DNA of 64,000 nucleotides, from assembly GCF_030272615.1 (NCBI RefSeq), contig NC_081405.1, positions 315,892,041 through 315,956,040 of the forward strand, given 5' to 3'. Made by a program: the position numbers and the translations under genes. This DNA comes from Cryptomeria japonica. Lineage: Eukaryota; Streptophyta; Pinopsida; Cupressales; Cupressaceae. Below are positions 45,401-56,745 of this stretch, one piece after another (position 1 is the first letter of the stretch; every line of letters begins with the position of its first letter). The notes under the pieces are model-generated. The model saw nothing but the letters and a program-made list of their open reading frames with translations. It ran no database searches and had not been told where the DNA came from.

Positions 45401-47453
45401 ATTCTTTGCTCCAACAACCTATAAATAAATAAAAAATCAAATGCCTTGGTGAAAACCTCGTAAACAGGCACCTTGGTAAAAAAAAGAAAGAAAGGATCTT
45501 TGCCAAGTAGGTGAAAATCTGGTAAACAAGCGCCTCTTGTACTCAAGTGCTCCATCTATCAATGCAAATTTGGCATTTCCCATTTTCATTCCTAGTTTCT
45601 TTCATCTTTTCTTTCACTTGTACATATCTTTTAGTCTCTTTTCTGACATCTGGTTCTTTTGGAACCCTCATGGCTTGAAACTGATCAATGTCCTAGTCTT
45701 AGGGTAATCGATTAATCAATTTACCTATCCTAAGCAGTATCAACCAAGTCATCTTTCTGTCGGTAGTACCCGATCATTCACTCTGAGTTAGTTACCTATC
45801 TCCAAACTACTAAAGAGTTTTATCACTGAGTAAACAAGCAAAACAAGACTACTGAAAACAATCACTAAACTGTTTGAGATATGCATGAAATTTTCTTTGT
45901 GTGTTGTCTTTTTGCATTGGTTTTTTATTATTATTCCCTCTGAGTAACTCTAGGAAGTATGTCTTGACTAAGAGGAGAAAGGATTAGGGACATAATACTT
46001 TTCTTTGTTTTCTGCTTGTAGGAATGATTTCGATGATCTGGAAACATCTAATCAGCTGGGTGTCTATGATAAGTGCCTTCACATCAAAGTGAAATCACAA
46101 AACATACCTCGACTCCGCTTATTTATATGCTACAGGGTAGTTGGAGTCATTTATTTATATGTTTTGAAAGAATTTATTTAATGTGAAATCTAGATGCATG
46201 CATAATCTGCCCAAGGATATGAATGAAGTAAGGGTCATTGCGAACAAGATAGTTAATATTGCATATAAAAGAAAGGAACTCTATTTTGCCCGTTGTGTTT
46301 GTAAAATGCTTGGTGATGAAAATTAAGCATAACAAATCCAGTGACTATGTTTAGGTTGCATTCATTCTAAATTTTATGCATTTTAAGTGATTTCGGTATG
46401 ATAACAATGATCTCTTTATCTTTTGAATGAGAGTTTGAAGCAATCATCATTTCTTAGCTAAGTGGTCTATTTTTCATAATCGTTTCTCCAATCGAGTACT
46501 TGTGTATTGAGATGTTAGCTCCATACATGAGCATCTTATATATCCATACATTTCATTATATATTTATTGAAATTCATATTACTGCATAAAAAACTAAACA
46601 TTTGCATTACTAGTTACTCATTTTCATCATTTATTTGCATATAAGAAACAAAAAAAAACATCCATATTCATCTGCATTACATATATCCATACTGAAAAGA
46701 TATGCATACATATAGAATAAAGCATATAGAAAGACATCTCATAATCAATCAACACAAGTACAATGAAATCAAATCAAGAGCTCATATATATCATCATAAT
46801 CTCAGTGTTTTAGAGTACAAATGATATCAACTGCGAAATACAATGTCTCATCAGAGCAAAAATCATATAGGATACAAAAAAGGGGTATATAACAAAATCT
46901 AGGAGATATAATAAATCTAGCTCTCTACCTCTCCCTCATCATCAGGTGGAGGAGGTGGTTCCTGTTGACCAACGTCTTGTCTGGGTGCCCTAGCTCCCTC
47001 AAATTGATCCATATACTGAGAATATAGAACAACCTGCTGTGCTACTGGGACCGCTACACTATAAGATGCGACATAATAGGCTGCACGACTCATCTAATGC
47101 AAAAGCTCTCGCTGAAGGGAATCTCATTCTACTCTGAGCTTTGCAAGATGTCGGTCTCGCTCTGCAAGCTGCGTCTGTGCCACTGTCAATTGTGACTGCA
47201 AACCTGTTAATCTTGATCTCAAAGATAGTATTACATATGGTACTCACTGCTCTCTCCCAACATCTCCCTCTCTACCTCCCTACTCATCTCTCCCCTGCCT
47301 AGCCTGCCTAGGAGCCACTCTCTCCTCCTCACCTCCAACCTTTGCTACCCTAGCACTACCAGCCTCAACCCCAACAATTCTTAAGGATCCACCCTCCCCT
47401 CTCTGTCGCTGTCTAAATCCCACTGGTACCCTGCTGCTACTAGCATGAGGATC
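45219..47453. repeat. Tandem duplication, copy 1 (2.2 kb)
   Basis: Starts GAGAGAAAATCC in the integrase C-terminus and ends CTACTAGCATGAGGATC. Every landmark recurs in order in 47454-49674: GGGAAGTTTGAACCCAACTG, CTTGAAGAAATTCTTCACTT, GATCTGGAAACATCTAATCA, CTGGTTCTTTTGGAACCCTC and the PMD gene 3' part. It holds the end of integrase, a non-coding spacer (45400-46916) and, on the minus strand at 47453-46917, a second copy of the PMD C-terminus ending QDVGQQEPPPPPDDEGEVES. Confidence 0.9.
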
Positions 47454-49674
47454 GAGAGAAAATCTTAAAAATCAATAGTTTCAAGACAACAAAGGGAAGT
47501 TTGAACCCAACTGTTTGGGTCCCTACATCATTACTACAACCTTTGGCTCTGGTGCCTATCAACTCTCAACATTGGAAGGAGAACAACTTTATGAACCGAT
47601 CAACACCATCCACTTGAAGAAATTCTTCACTTCGTATTCTCTGCTCCAACAACCTATAAATAAATAAAAAATCAAATGCCTTGGTGAAAACCTAGTAAAC
47701 AGGCACCTTGGTAGAAAAGAAAAGAAAGGATATTTTCCAATCAGGTGAAAATCTGATAAATATGCACCTCTTGTACTCAAGTGCTCCATCTATCAATGCA
47801 AATTTGGCATTTCCTATTTTCATTCCCGCTTTCTTGCATCTTTTCTTTCTCTTGTACATATATTTTAGTCTCTTTTGTGACATCTGGTTCTTTTGGAACC
47901 CTCATGGCTTGAAACCGATCAATGTCCTAGTCTTAGGGTAATCGCCTAATTAATTTACATGTCCTAAGAAGTATCAACCAAGTAATCTTTCTATCGGTAG
48001 TACTGAGTCATCCACTCTGAGTCAGTTACCTGTCTTCAAACTACTGAAGAGTTTTATCACTTAGTAAACAAGCAAAACAAGACTACTGAAAACAATCACT
48101 AAACTGTTTGAGATATGCATGAAATTTTCTTTGCGTGTTGTCTTTTTGCATTGGTTTTCGATTATTGTTCCCTCTGAGTAACTCGAGGAAGTCTATCTTG
48201 ACTAAGAGGAGAAAGGTTTGGGGGCATACTACTTTTCTTTGTTAGCTTCTTGTAGGAATGATTCCGATGATCTGGAAACATCTAATCAGATGGGTGTCTA
48301 TGATAAGTGCCTTCACATCAAAGTGAAATCGCCACACATACCTCGACTCCTCTTATTTGTATGCTACAGGGAGGTTGGAGTCATTTCTTTGTCTTTTTTG
48401 AAATAATTTCTTTAATGTGCAATCTGAATGCATGCGTAATCTGTCCAAGGATATGAATGAAGAAAGGGTCATTGCAGACAAGATAATTAATATTGCATAT
48501 AAAAGAAAGGAACTCTATTTTGCCCGTTGTGTTTGTAAAATGCCCAATGATGAAAATTAAGCATACCAAATCCAGTGACTATGTTTAGGTTGCATTCATT
48601 CTAAATTTTATGCATTTTAAGTGATTTTGGTATGATAACAATGATCTCTTTATGTTTTGAATGAGAGTTTGAAGCAATCATCATTTCTCAGCTAAGTGGT
48701 CTATTTTTCATAATCATCATTGAGATGTTAGTTGCATTCTTGAGCATCTTATATATCCACACATTTCATTATATATTTATTGACATTCATATTAATGCAT
48801 GAAAAACTAAATATTTGCATTACTAGTTACTCATTTTCATCATTTATTTGCATATAAGAAACAAAACAAAACAAAAAACATCCATATTCATCTGCATTAC
48901 ATACATCCATACTGAAAATATATGCATACATATAGAATAAAGCATATAGAAATACATCTCATAATCGATCAACACAAGTATGATGAAATCAAATCAAGAG
49001 CTCATATATATCATCATAATCTCAGTGTCTCAAAGTACAAATGATATCAACTATCAAATACAATGTCTCATCTAAGCAAGAATCATATAGGCTACAAAAA
49101 TGTGGTATATAACAAAATCTAGGAGATATAATAAATCTAGCTCTCTTCCTCTCCCTCATCACCGGGTGGAGGACATGGTGCCTGCTGACCAACGTCCTGT
49201 TTGGGTGCCCTACCTCCCTCAAATCGAGTCATATAATGAGAATACATAACAACCTGCTACGCTACTGGGACTGCTACACTATAAGATGAGAAATTAATAG
49301 GCTGCATGAATCATTCGATGCAAAACCTCTCACTAAAGGGCATCTTGGTATGCTTTGACCTTTGAAAGATGTCGGTCTCGCTTTGCAAGTTGTGTTTGCA
49401 CCACTGTCAACTATGAATAAAAACCTCTCAACCTCAATCTCAAAGATCGTATTAGGTCTGGTACTCCCTGCTCTCTTCCAGCATCTCCCTCTCTACCTCC
49501 CTGCTCATCTCTCCGCTGCCTAACCTGCCTAGGAGACACTCTCTCCTCCTCACCTCCAACCTTTGTTGCCCTAGCACTACTGGCCTTAACCCCAACAACT
49601 CCTAAGGATCCACCCTCCCCTCTCTGTCACTGTCTAACTCCCACTGGTACCTTGCTGCTACTAGCAACAGGATC
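47454..49674. repeat. Tandem duplication, copy 2 (2.2 kb)
   Basis: Head-to-tail with copy 1, starting GAGAGAAAATCTTAAAAATC and ending CAACAGGATC. Substitutions are scattered throughout, with a few short indels (a CAAAA expansion near 48860; loss of about 13 bases near 48715). Beyond 49674 it runs directly into the rest of the PMD gene, so copy 2 belongs to the intact gene and copy 1 is the inserted fragment. The integrase tail here (47454-47640) is an orphan. Confidence 0.9.
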
Positions 49675-51448
49675 ACCTATTGCTCGCCTAGGTACATCCG
49701 CTCTTTTTCCCTGTACCTGCCCTCATCCATGTACCCAACCTATTACATGTACCTATGCTGGTGCATCATCCTCAACCTCCTCTATAAGAGGTGCATGCTT
49801 TCCGGGATCTTTAGATTGAGGAATCAAATGTCTCAGAAACCAATCTGTATACTGGGACAATGCTCCCGCGTCTACAACATCCTCTAAGTAATTCCATCTC
49901 TATGACTATAAACCCGCTAATTCCTGCATTCTCAGCGTATATGGAAGTCTCGGTGCCCATCCTCATCTCTCCTCCTCTCTATATTGAGCATAGGCTGTGA
50001 ACTCCTGGCATATACTCTGCGGTCTCCCATACTGTCTCATCACCCTAGATACTACAAATCCTTTAATAATAGACACCAATCTGTCAATGAGAGGTCAAGT
50101 CATCAACATGTCCTTCCTCTGAGATCTCCAACGTCCCATAGCTCTAGACCAATATATGGTCTCCATACTACATCAATCAAATCATCCAATTGCCTCCTCC
50201 AATTATTAGTCTTGCCTAGGTGGGGGTGAGTAACATAACCTAAATAACAACAAACAATAGGTTGGTGCGCCTCCCTAGAATCATCTACTATAGGTCTACA
50301 TACTGGGATGTGCTCCCATGCCCATATCTCTAGAACTAAAACACCTGCTGCCATGCTCTTCCCCTCCCGATACACAATCTCATGCATCTCATGATACATA
50401 TGAGCAAGTAAGCATGATCCCCACGCTAATCTCTCTAGATGAGTCAATAACCTCTCAAGCATTCTACCCTATCCACATAGAAATCCCTATTGTCCTCTAT
50501 TAGGCATTACAAAACAACCAATCATACTTGCCAAAATGCATGCCAGAGGGTATTGTGTGCCATATCTGCTCATCAAATCATCCCATGTGATAGCATGTTG
50601 AAGAATGGTCTCGTCATGGAATATCTGTCTCAATGCCAAAACACATGGTCATTGAGTAGAATCATAATTAACTTTATCTCCAGCAAACGAAATCCTCAAA
50701 ATCCTGTATATATCCTCCGGTGTGATGGTCATCTCTCCAACCGGTAAATGAAAGGTGTTATGCTGCGAATGAAAACACTCGACTAAAGAAGTCAACATAC
50801 CGTGATTCACATGGATATCAGGCATCTGTAAAAGGTATTTGAATCCACACAAACCAATATGATCTCTCTCTACATTTGATAACTCGTGAACTAGCCTCAT
50901 CATCGAAATCGAATCTGCAAAATTGAACATACAAATCATCAGCACGTGATCAAATTTCTGCTAGAAATATGCTAAACATGCTCACGAATCTAAATATATA
51001 AAATTCAAAATCACAAATTACTATTTACATTCTAAAAAATGCTTGCTATTTTTTATACAAGTTTTTTCACAGACACGCAGAAACTCATACGAGGAAATAT
51101 TACATCCTACAGGAGTAAAAATTCTCATACGACAAATGATATCCTCTCGCATGATAAAATGGACTATCAAGAACACTATCGTACGATTCATGGGCCAACA
51201 CCAGATGACAATCCCTATATGTCCATACGACAAAAAAAAAAGGGACAGATACTCGTACGATAAATGGTCATGAACCGCACGATAAAATGATGATAACGAC
51301 TTTAAGCGAAAAATAAAATGCAAAAATTCAACAAAAAATCAAAATTTAAGAAATGCGCAGGCTGATCACTTACTATTGGGTCGTAGTTCTGCTGTCGACT
51401 ACGTTGTTTTTGGTGCTCAAATCGATGCTCCTAAATTAGAATAACCAT
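49137..51448 (-). pseudogene. Spliced antisense plant mobile domain (PMD) gene, element C
   Basis: Exon 1, 51448-51374, has 25 codons (MVIL, one stop at codon 6, then EHRFEHQKQRSRQQNYDPI) and ends at GTAAGTG. Exon 2 begins near 50914 after TTTTGCAG. One frame from 50945 to 50103 carries the PMD: GLCGFKYLLQMPDIHVNHG, MLTSLVECFH, NTFHLPVGEMTITPEDIYRI, LAWGSCLLAHMYHEMHEIVY, VLVLEIWAWEHIPVC and KTNNWRRQLDDLIDVVWRPY. The C-terminal third (50100-49137) is frameshifted, coiled-coil-like, and ends PPPGDEGEEES. With phase-0 splicing the acceptor gives a one-base frame offset, so an indel or another acceptor is needed. Exon 1 aligns with that of element B (HxFEHxxQ, Y-x-P end). Location antisense between integrase and 3' LTR is the same as in B. 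Confidence 0.7.
51043..51290. repeat. TCGTACGA-type motif cluster in PMD intron
   Basis: Inside the predicted intron (51373-50915) the words TCATACGA, CATACGACAAA, TCGTACGATTC, TCGTACGATAAA and GCACGATAAAA recur roughly every 25-40 bases. TCGTACGA is an 8-bp palindrome. The same words recur in the leader after the LTR (54087-54205 and 55455-55760). Confidence 0.6.
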
Positions 51449-51523
51449 TTTTCTTTGCAGGAGGGTTTTTCAAATTTCAAACTTTGAGAGGTAACAATGA
51501 ATTGAAAGTGACACATTGAACCC

Positions 51524-51531
51524 CTTATATA
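51524..51531 (-). promoter_or_regulatory. TATA box of antisense PMD gene in element C
   Basis: The minus strand reads GGCTATATAAGGGG; TATATAAG begins at 51531, 83 bp before the ATG at 51448. In element B the distance is 82 bp. A clean core promoter at the same place in both copies supports independent transcription of the PMD gene. Confidence 0.65.
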
Positions 51532-52524
51532 GCCCAAACCCTAATTTTCAACTTGCTTCGATGGACATAAAACTTGTACCCTAAGCTAAATCTACTATCT
51601 TGAGTCCATGTTTGAGATTGAAATCAAAATCTGACGTCAGTTCTCTAGTCAAAATTTCACGACGTTGACCACTTAGCACTTTCATCCTCAAGTCAATTTT
51701 TGAATCATTTTGCGCTCAATTCTAAATCTCAATTTAAATTCTCAAATCAACTCTAATATTAATCTTCAACATCAATCTTTGTGCTGAAATAATTATCATC
51801 GCTAAAAATTGCTTAAAATCATTGTACCCTCGCTATGTTTCGATTTTGCTCCCGAGGGGGTATACTCATAACATCTTTTCAATCATCATCATCATCAAAA
51901 GTCAAGAAATTTTTTCAAAGCATCTTCATCTAAAGTCGAGCAAAATTCTTTTCACACAAAGAAAATCAATTAAACCTTGTTACTAGGAGAATCTTAACTA
52001 AATCATGTCGTATCAAGTTGAGATTCTTCGATGTCAAATAAAGCAATCTCTAGGGGGCATATCAATCTTCAAATCGATGTTCAGTTTCATCACATCAAAT
52101 CAAGATGGACATTTTATCTTGCTAATTGATTCTTGTTCAATCAAGTTCAGAATTAGTTTTATCACTTTGCTTAGTCGATTCTTGTTCAATCAAGTTTGGA
52201 ATCAGTTTTATCACTTTGCTTAGTTGATTCTTGTTCAATCAAGTTCAGAATCGGTTGCGTCTCTCGCCCAATCTAGTTCGTTCAAGTTCTAGATTGATGT
52301 TTGTTTCTTGATCAATCAAGTTCAAGAATGGTATCTCGCTCTTTGTTAGTTCTAGTTCAATCAAGTTCAGGATCGGTATCTCTTTAATCAATCTGTTTAG
52401 TTTCATCGCTTCAAATCAAGATGAACATCTCGCTCTTCATCAATTTGTGTTCATCAAGTTCAGAACTGATATCTATTTGACATCAACTATTCTTTGAGCC
52501 AACGCGCTGCTCGCATATTCATTC
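51532..52524. repeat. Spacer before 3' LTR with tandem repeats
   Basis: No gene. From about 52080 to 52480 a unit of 50-60 bases recurs: GATTCTTGTTCAATCAAGTT plus CAGAATCAGTTTTATCACTT, with variants CAGGATCGGTATCTC. Two units at 52128-52240 are nearly identical. Tandem repeats between the last ORF and the 3' LTR are a known habit of Tat-type elements. Confidence 0.7.
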
Positions 52525-52537
52525 AAATAGGGGAAAA
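52525..52537 (+). promoter_or_regulatory. Polypurine tract of element C
   Basis: AAATAGGGGAAAA lies directly before the LTR start TGCAATACCC and would prime plus-strand cDNA. It marks 52538-53987 as the 3' LTR of C. Confidence 0.7.
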
Positions 52538-53987
52538 TGCAATACCCTAAAAATGGTCACATAAACCATGGGCCCCTAATCTCAACAACATCACCAAGGT
52601 CCTAACCAAAGGAAGTTAAATCAACCTTGAGCACCTAATTAATTAATTCTCAATCATTAATTTTAAATAGAAAATAAATCACTCAACATTAATTAAATAT
52701 TTATTTAATTAATTAAATCATTCCAAGTAAATCATTTTGATCAATTATCCTATTTATTTAATTAAATATCCTAGCATATTTAATTAATAAATAAATTTGC
52801 CATTTAATCATTAAAAAATGAATTAATTTACAAAAAGAGATTAATCACCAAAAGAGGAACTAATCTAGAAAAGAAAGAGTTAAATAAATAAATTTGCCAT
52901 TTAATCATAAAAAAAGAATTAATTACAAAAAAAGGAATTAATTTACAAAAAGAGATTAATCACAAAAAGAGGAACTAATCTACAAAAGAAAGAGTTAAAT
53001 AAATAAAGTTGCCATTTAATCATAAAAAAAAAATTAACTACAAAAAAGGAATTAATTTACAAAAAGAGATTAATCACAAAAAGAGGAATTAATCTACAAA
53101 AGAAAGAGTTAAATTGAAAACAAAACAAAAGAATTAAATTGAGAAAAGAAATCAAACTTAAGATATTTCTTTTTCTAAAATTGAGATAACTTGAGAAATC
53201 AGAAAAGCAATTAAATCACATTAATCATTTTCTCTAAAATTAAGACTCAAAGCTTTTGAGAAAATAAGTTCAGTTGCATTGAAAAGGCTTTTTCTAAATA
53301 AAAATCTTGAGAAAATTAAAGAAAAGTGCATGGAATCAACTAAATTTATCTCCAATGCAAACTCAAACTTATAATCTAAATGCATTCAATCAAACTATAA
53401 TTGGAATCTATCTCAAGATTAACTGAATCTGATCTCTCAATTATTTCAATTATCCTGAAATGTGTGTTTTCTTGAATAATCTCAACCGCTCATTGCTAAT
53501 CGATCTTGACCATTGGTCTCTCTTTTGAATCTCTATAAATTCAACTCTCATCTCTCATTCAAAAGACCCTAGATATTTATAGTTATTATGCAGTTTTTTG
53601 CTTTGGAGTCATTAAAGATATTGTGCTTTGAGATTATTGCATCTTAGTTTAGATTTTTGCATATTTATTTTAATTATGATTGCTTGATTTCATCTAGCTT
53701 AATATTCATTCATCTAGCTTAATCTTGCATATCTAGCTTAATTGTGCATACATTTAGCTTATTCTTGTGCTCATATAGATTAAATCCTTCATCTTGGTGT
53801 AGTCTAGTCACTGGTATTGCTTAGACAAATCTGAGAGCAAGTCTATACTCACATCTTTTAGAAGGCAATAGGTCGATTTGTTATAGTTTTTATATTCATG
53901 ATTATATTTGTCTAACCATGCATGCAATGACTTAATTGAAGTATTGTGTCTTACAGCTTGCAGATAATTATCCACTTTTCACACACA
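52538..53987 (+). mobile_element. LTR shared by element C and the next copy
   Basis: 1450 bp from TGCAATACCC to CTTTTCACACACA. The same family as the solo LTR at 42237-43390 (reverse orientation). TATA box CTATAAAT at 53532-53539, followed by ACTCTCATCTCTCATTC. It is about 300 bp longer than the solo copy, largely because of a tandem repeat at 52789-53115. Primer-binding sequence follows at 53992, so it has a polypurine tract on the left and a PBS on the right. Confidence 0.85.
52789..53115. repeat. ~115-bp tandem repeat inside the LTR
   Basis: Three copies of a unit starting AAATAAATTTGCCATTTAAT and ending AAGAAAGAGTTAAAT, at about 52789-52882, 52885-52999 and 53000-53115. The first copy is shorter. 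Copies 2 and 3 are almost identical, so the expansion is recent. Confidence 0.85.
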
Positions 53988-53991
53988 TTTT

Positions 53992-54009
53992 TGGCACCCA
54001 CCGTGGGGC
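53992..54009 (+). promoter_or_regulatory. Primer-binding-site region after the LTR
   Basis: TGGCACCCACCGTGGGGC follows the LTR after four bases. It is close to the TGGCGCCCACCGTGGGGC sequence found at this position in many plant Ty3/Tat elements, with one G-to-A change. It shows that another internal region follows this LTR on the plus strand. Confidence 0.8.
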
Positions 54010-56111
54010 AGAAGACTACATCTTTCAGCCTCGTAGATTAGCTTACTTTTATTTTTCGGATTTATTTTTTGGATTTTTTCTGTACAATTTCTGCAAAAAC
54101 TCGTACAAGTTTTCACAGAGGCTCGAAAGACAAACAAAAGGTATCGTATGGTCCATTGCGAATTATCGTACGACTTGATGAGAATACTCGTACGATATTC
54201 TGGTTTTTGGTATTAAAACAAACTACATTTTTAGGGTATTTCTTATTGAATTTTAATGTACTAATGTTGACCCTGGATTATTTTCTGTTTGCTTGAAAGA
54301 TTTTGACAGCCTAACTAGTTTTTGCAAAATGCTTGTTGAAGAATATGCCTGTCACACAAATAACAATATGACTACTGATTCGTTGTTTTTTTAGGTTGCT
54401 TGAGGAGATTCAAGTGAACTTCGTGTATTCTTTAAATTCATTTTTAGGCACTTAAATTTCTATCTAGTTAATGAACAAATCTGTCTTTTGTGTTTTAAGA
54501 AAAATCTAAGAGGTAGGAGAGTATGCTCTTGTCTACACAGACAATCAGAAATCCAGGCCCTCGATGATTTTTCTAAGTTTGAGATTTGTGTACCTTTAGC
54601 AGGCTTGTCACAATGGGAAAAAGTAATCACCCTGTGAGAAGGACCTAAGTGAGTACAGCTAGACCTGAGCATTCCAACTCACTATAATAAATAGGCCTCT
54701 AATGATTAAAGTCTCAAAGGATGAGATTATTTGAGTTTTCTCTTTGAGATCTCTCATATCGGGCATTTTGTAGGGCCTCACGGTCTCAATCATGTTTATG
54801 TGACTACAACTTGTTTCGGTACCTTGTCGGGCTATAGGCTTCAATCATGCTTGCATGATTTCAAGGGGTAATTTTGAACGAAATTCCTGACTAAGAACTA
54901 TAAGATAGAGGCTACCCGATTCACCTCCGAAAGGGGGATAATCTTTGTGCAAGAGAGATAGTAACTCTCCCAAGATACTTGCCATTTCATGTCCCCATTA
55001 GAATTTGGAATCAGCTAATACGATGTTGAAAATCCATTGCGTGAGACTCAACGATCATATTATGATTAACTATTGGGTGTGTACCTAAGTCTGCAAGCAA
55101 AGGTTTTCTTCTCTAAGCAAAATTTCGTAGGGTTAGTGTGTTGTGCTTAAAGTCATTATACATCTTGCATGTTTACTGTGTTTTCATCTCTGAAACTGAA
55201 ATTGAAATACTGAGATTGGAGAAAACAATAAAAAAATCAGTGATCAAAACTGTGTCTGTGCAAAAAAAACTAGTCTTTGTCAATGATCAAAACTCAGTCC
55301 TATTAAAAAACTAGTCTCTGTTAGTCATCAAAACTTTTTCATGTAAAAAAAAACTAGTCTTGGTCAGTCATCAAAACTCAGTCCTAGTCAAAATCTGGTC
55401 TCTGTCAGTCATCAAAACTCTGTCTATGTCAGAATCTCATCTCTGTCCAATACACTGTCGTACGAGTCTACTGAATTATCGTCTGGCTAAATACCTATTG
55501 TCGTATGAGTTTTAATTGGTCCTATCAGAATTGTTGTCCAAGTATACATAATTGTCGTTCTATTTATAGAAAATCATCATCTATCCTCTAGCATATTGTC
55601 AAATGAATAAACATTATACTCATCAGACTGTTGTTTGGAGGTCACTAAATTGTCGTGTGAGTTTAGGCAGCAACTCATATGAGAAACTGTCTCAATCGTT
55701 TGGGAACCATTAAATTGTCATCTGGGTCATAAAACTCTGTCATATGAATTCCTGATTTTTTCAGTCCAGATACTTGTCTATCTACACATTTTTCCAAAAC
55801 AATCAAACTTTCCTAATCGGTCTACAATGAGCATAAAATTGGTCATCATAATTCTGAGCATAAATAATCTTGATAGTGTAACCCTGTTGTTGTGCTGCAC
55901 GATTTTGTCGATCATCTTTCAGCTAGTTCAATCAACTATCTAACTAAATCAAACTAAGTTACTTAGATCACATCTTATACAGGATAGATCATTCTTGAAA
56001 CTAGGCTGAATTTTAGTCACTTCTCTCAATTCACTACATTAAACGAACAACTAGCTTCAATTTGATCTTGACTTCTACATCACATCTAGCTCTCGGTCAT
56101 ATCAATTATAA
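54010..56111 (+). other. 5' leader of a further Tat copy, with repeats
   Basis: No convincing coding region; the open frames at 53936-54296 overlap the LTR end and PBS. TCGTACGA-type words occur at 54087-54205 and 55455-55760. From about 55225 to 55450 a unit of roughly 60 bases recurs four to five times: AAACTAGTCTCTGTCAGTCA followed by TCAAAACTCAGTCC. Long repeat-bearing leaders between PBS and gag occur in Tat elements. Confidence 0.5.
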
Positions 56112-56745
56112 ATGCCTACTCAAACCAGAAGTTCTCACAAGAAAGATACCAAAGGTAAAGGATTGTCCTTTTCATTAAAATATATTACATTCTTTGTAGA
56201 AGACCCTTCCTTTAATAAACCTTCATCATCAATGACCGGAGAAACACTAATTGGCAAAGACCCTATGTTAACCGGTTTAGTCCATATGAGATGGAGAAAA
56301 GAATTAATGTGATTTGTGCAATCTGAAACAACTTTAGACATGTGGCAATGAACAGTCAAAGAAGGACAAGTAGATGCAATGCAAGACTGTGGAAAGCATC
56401 TGGAATGGCATGTTATCATTGTAACAAACTAGGACACATTGATAAGTTTTGCTGAACACAGAAGAACCAATTGGTGAATCATCCTACAAACTAGAAAGGA
56501 AAGAAGAAAATTGATATTGAAGAAACTAGAGCTGAGATGAATAGAACTTGGAAGAAGAAGAGTGATGACAAACCAGTTGAGGAATCAAATTCTTCACCTA
56601 GTGTGGAGAATCCATCACCGACAAACTAAGTTGTTTCTACAACTTGGGGTGAGCTTATTGTCAAATCTTGAGATGAACCCCTGGATGAACAACTTCAAGT
56701 TAAATCTACATATTCTAATTCATTTTGATGTTTATAAGTCTTTTT
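56112..56745 (+). pseudogene. gag: Gag fragment with CCHC zinc knuckle
   Basis: A frame starting at ATG 56112 (MPTQTRSSHKKDTKGKG) gives 66 codons without recognised domain. In another frame at 56409-56452 a retroviral-type zinc knuckle is clear: CYHCNKLGHIDKFC (C-x2-C-x4-H-x4-C), preceded by a basic run (NSQRRTSRCNARLWK) and followed by Lys/Glu-rich sequence. This is a Copia/Ty3 gag C-terminus that would bind element RNA. Frameshifts and stops break it. It may be the gag end of the element whose 3' part lies at 57172-62000, with pol deleted between. Confidence 0.5.

Larger units (their letters stand above)
41797..53987 (+). mobile_element. Element C: Tat-like Ty3/gypsy with antisense PMD gene
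   Basis: Plus-strand order: RT thumb and RNase H (41804-42236), nested solo LTR (42237-43390), rest of RNase H and second RNase H (43391-44110), integrase (44111-45400), a 2.2-kb tandem duplication (45219-49674), antisense PMD gene (51448-49137), repeat-rich spacer, polypurine tract (52525-52537) and 3' LTR (52538-53987). Gag, protease and the catalytic part of RT are missing: the element starts abruptly at 41797 against the broken LTR of element B. The domain order mirrors B exactly, in the opposite orientation. All pol pieces use one frame, interrupted by a handful of stops. Confidence 0.7.
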
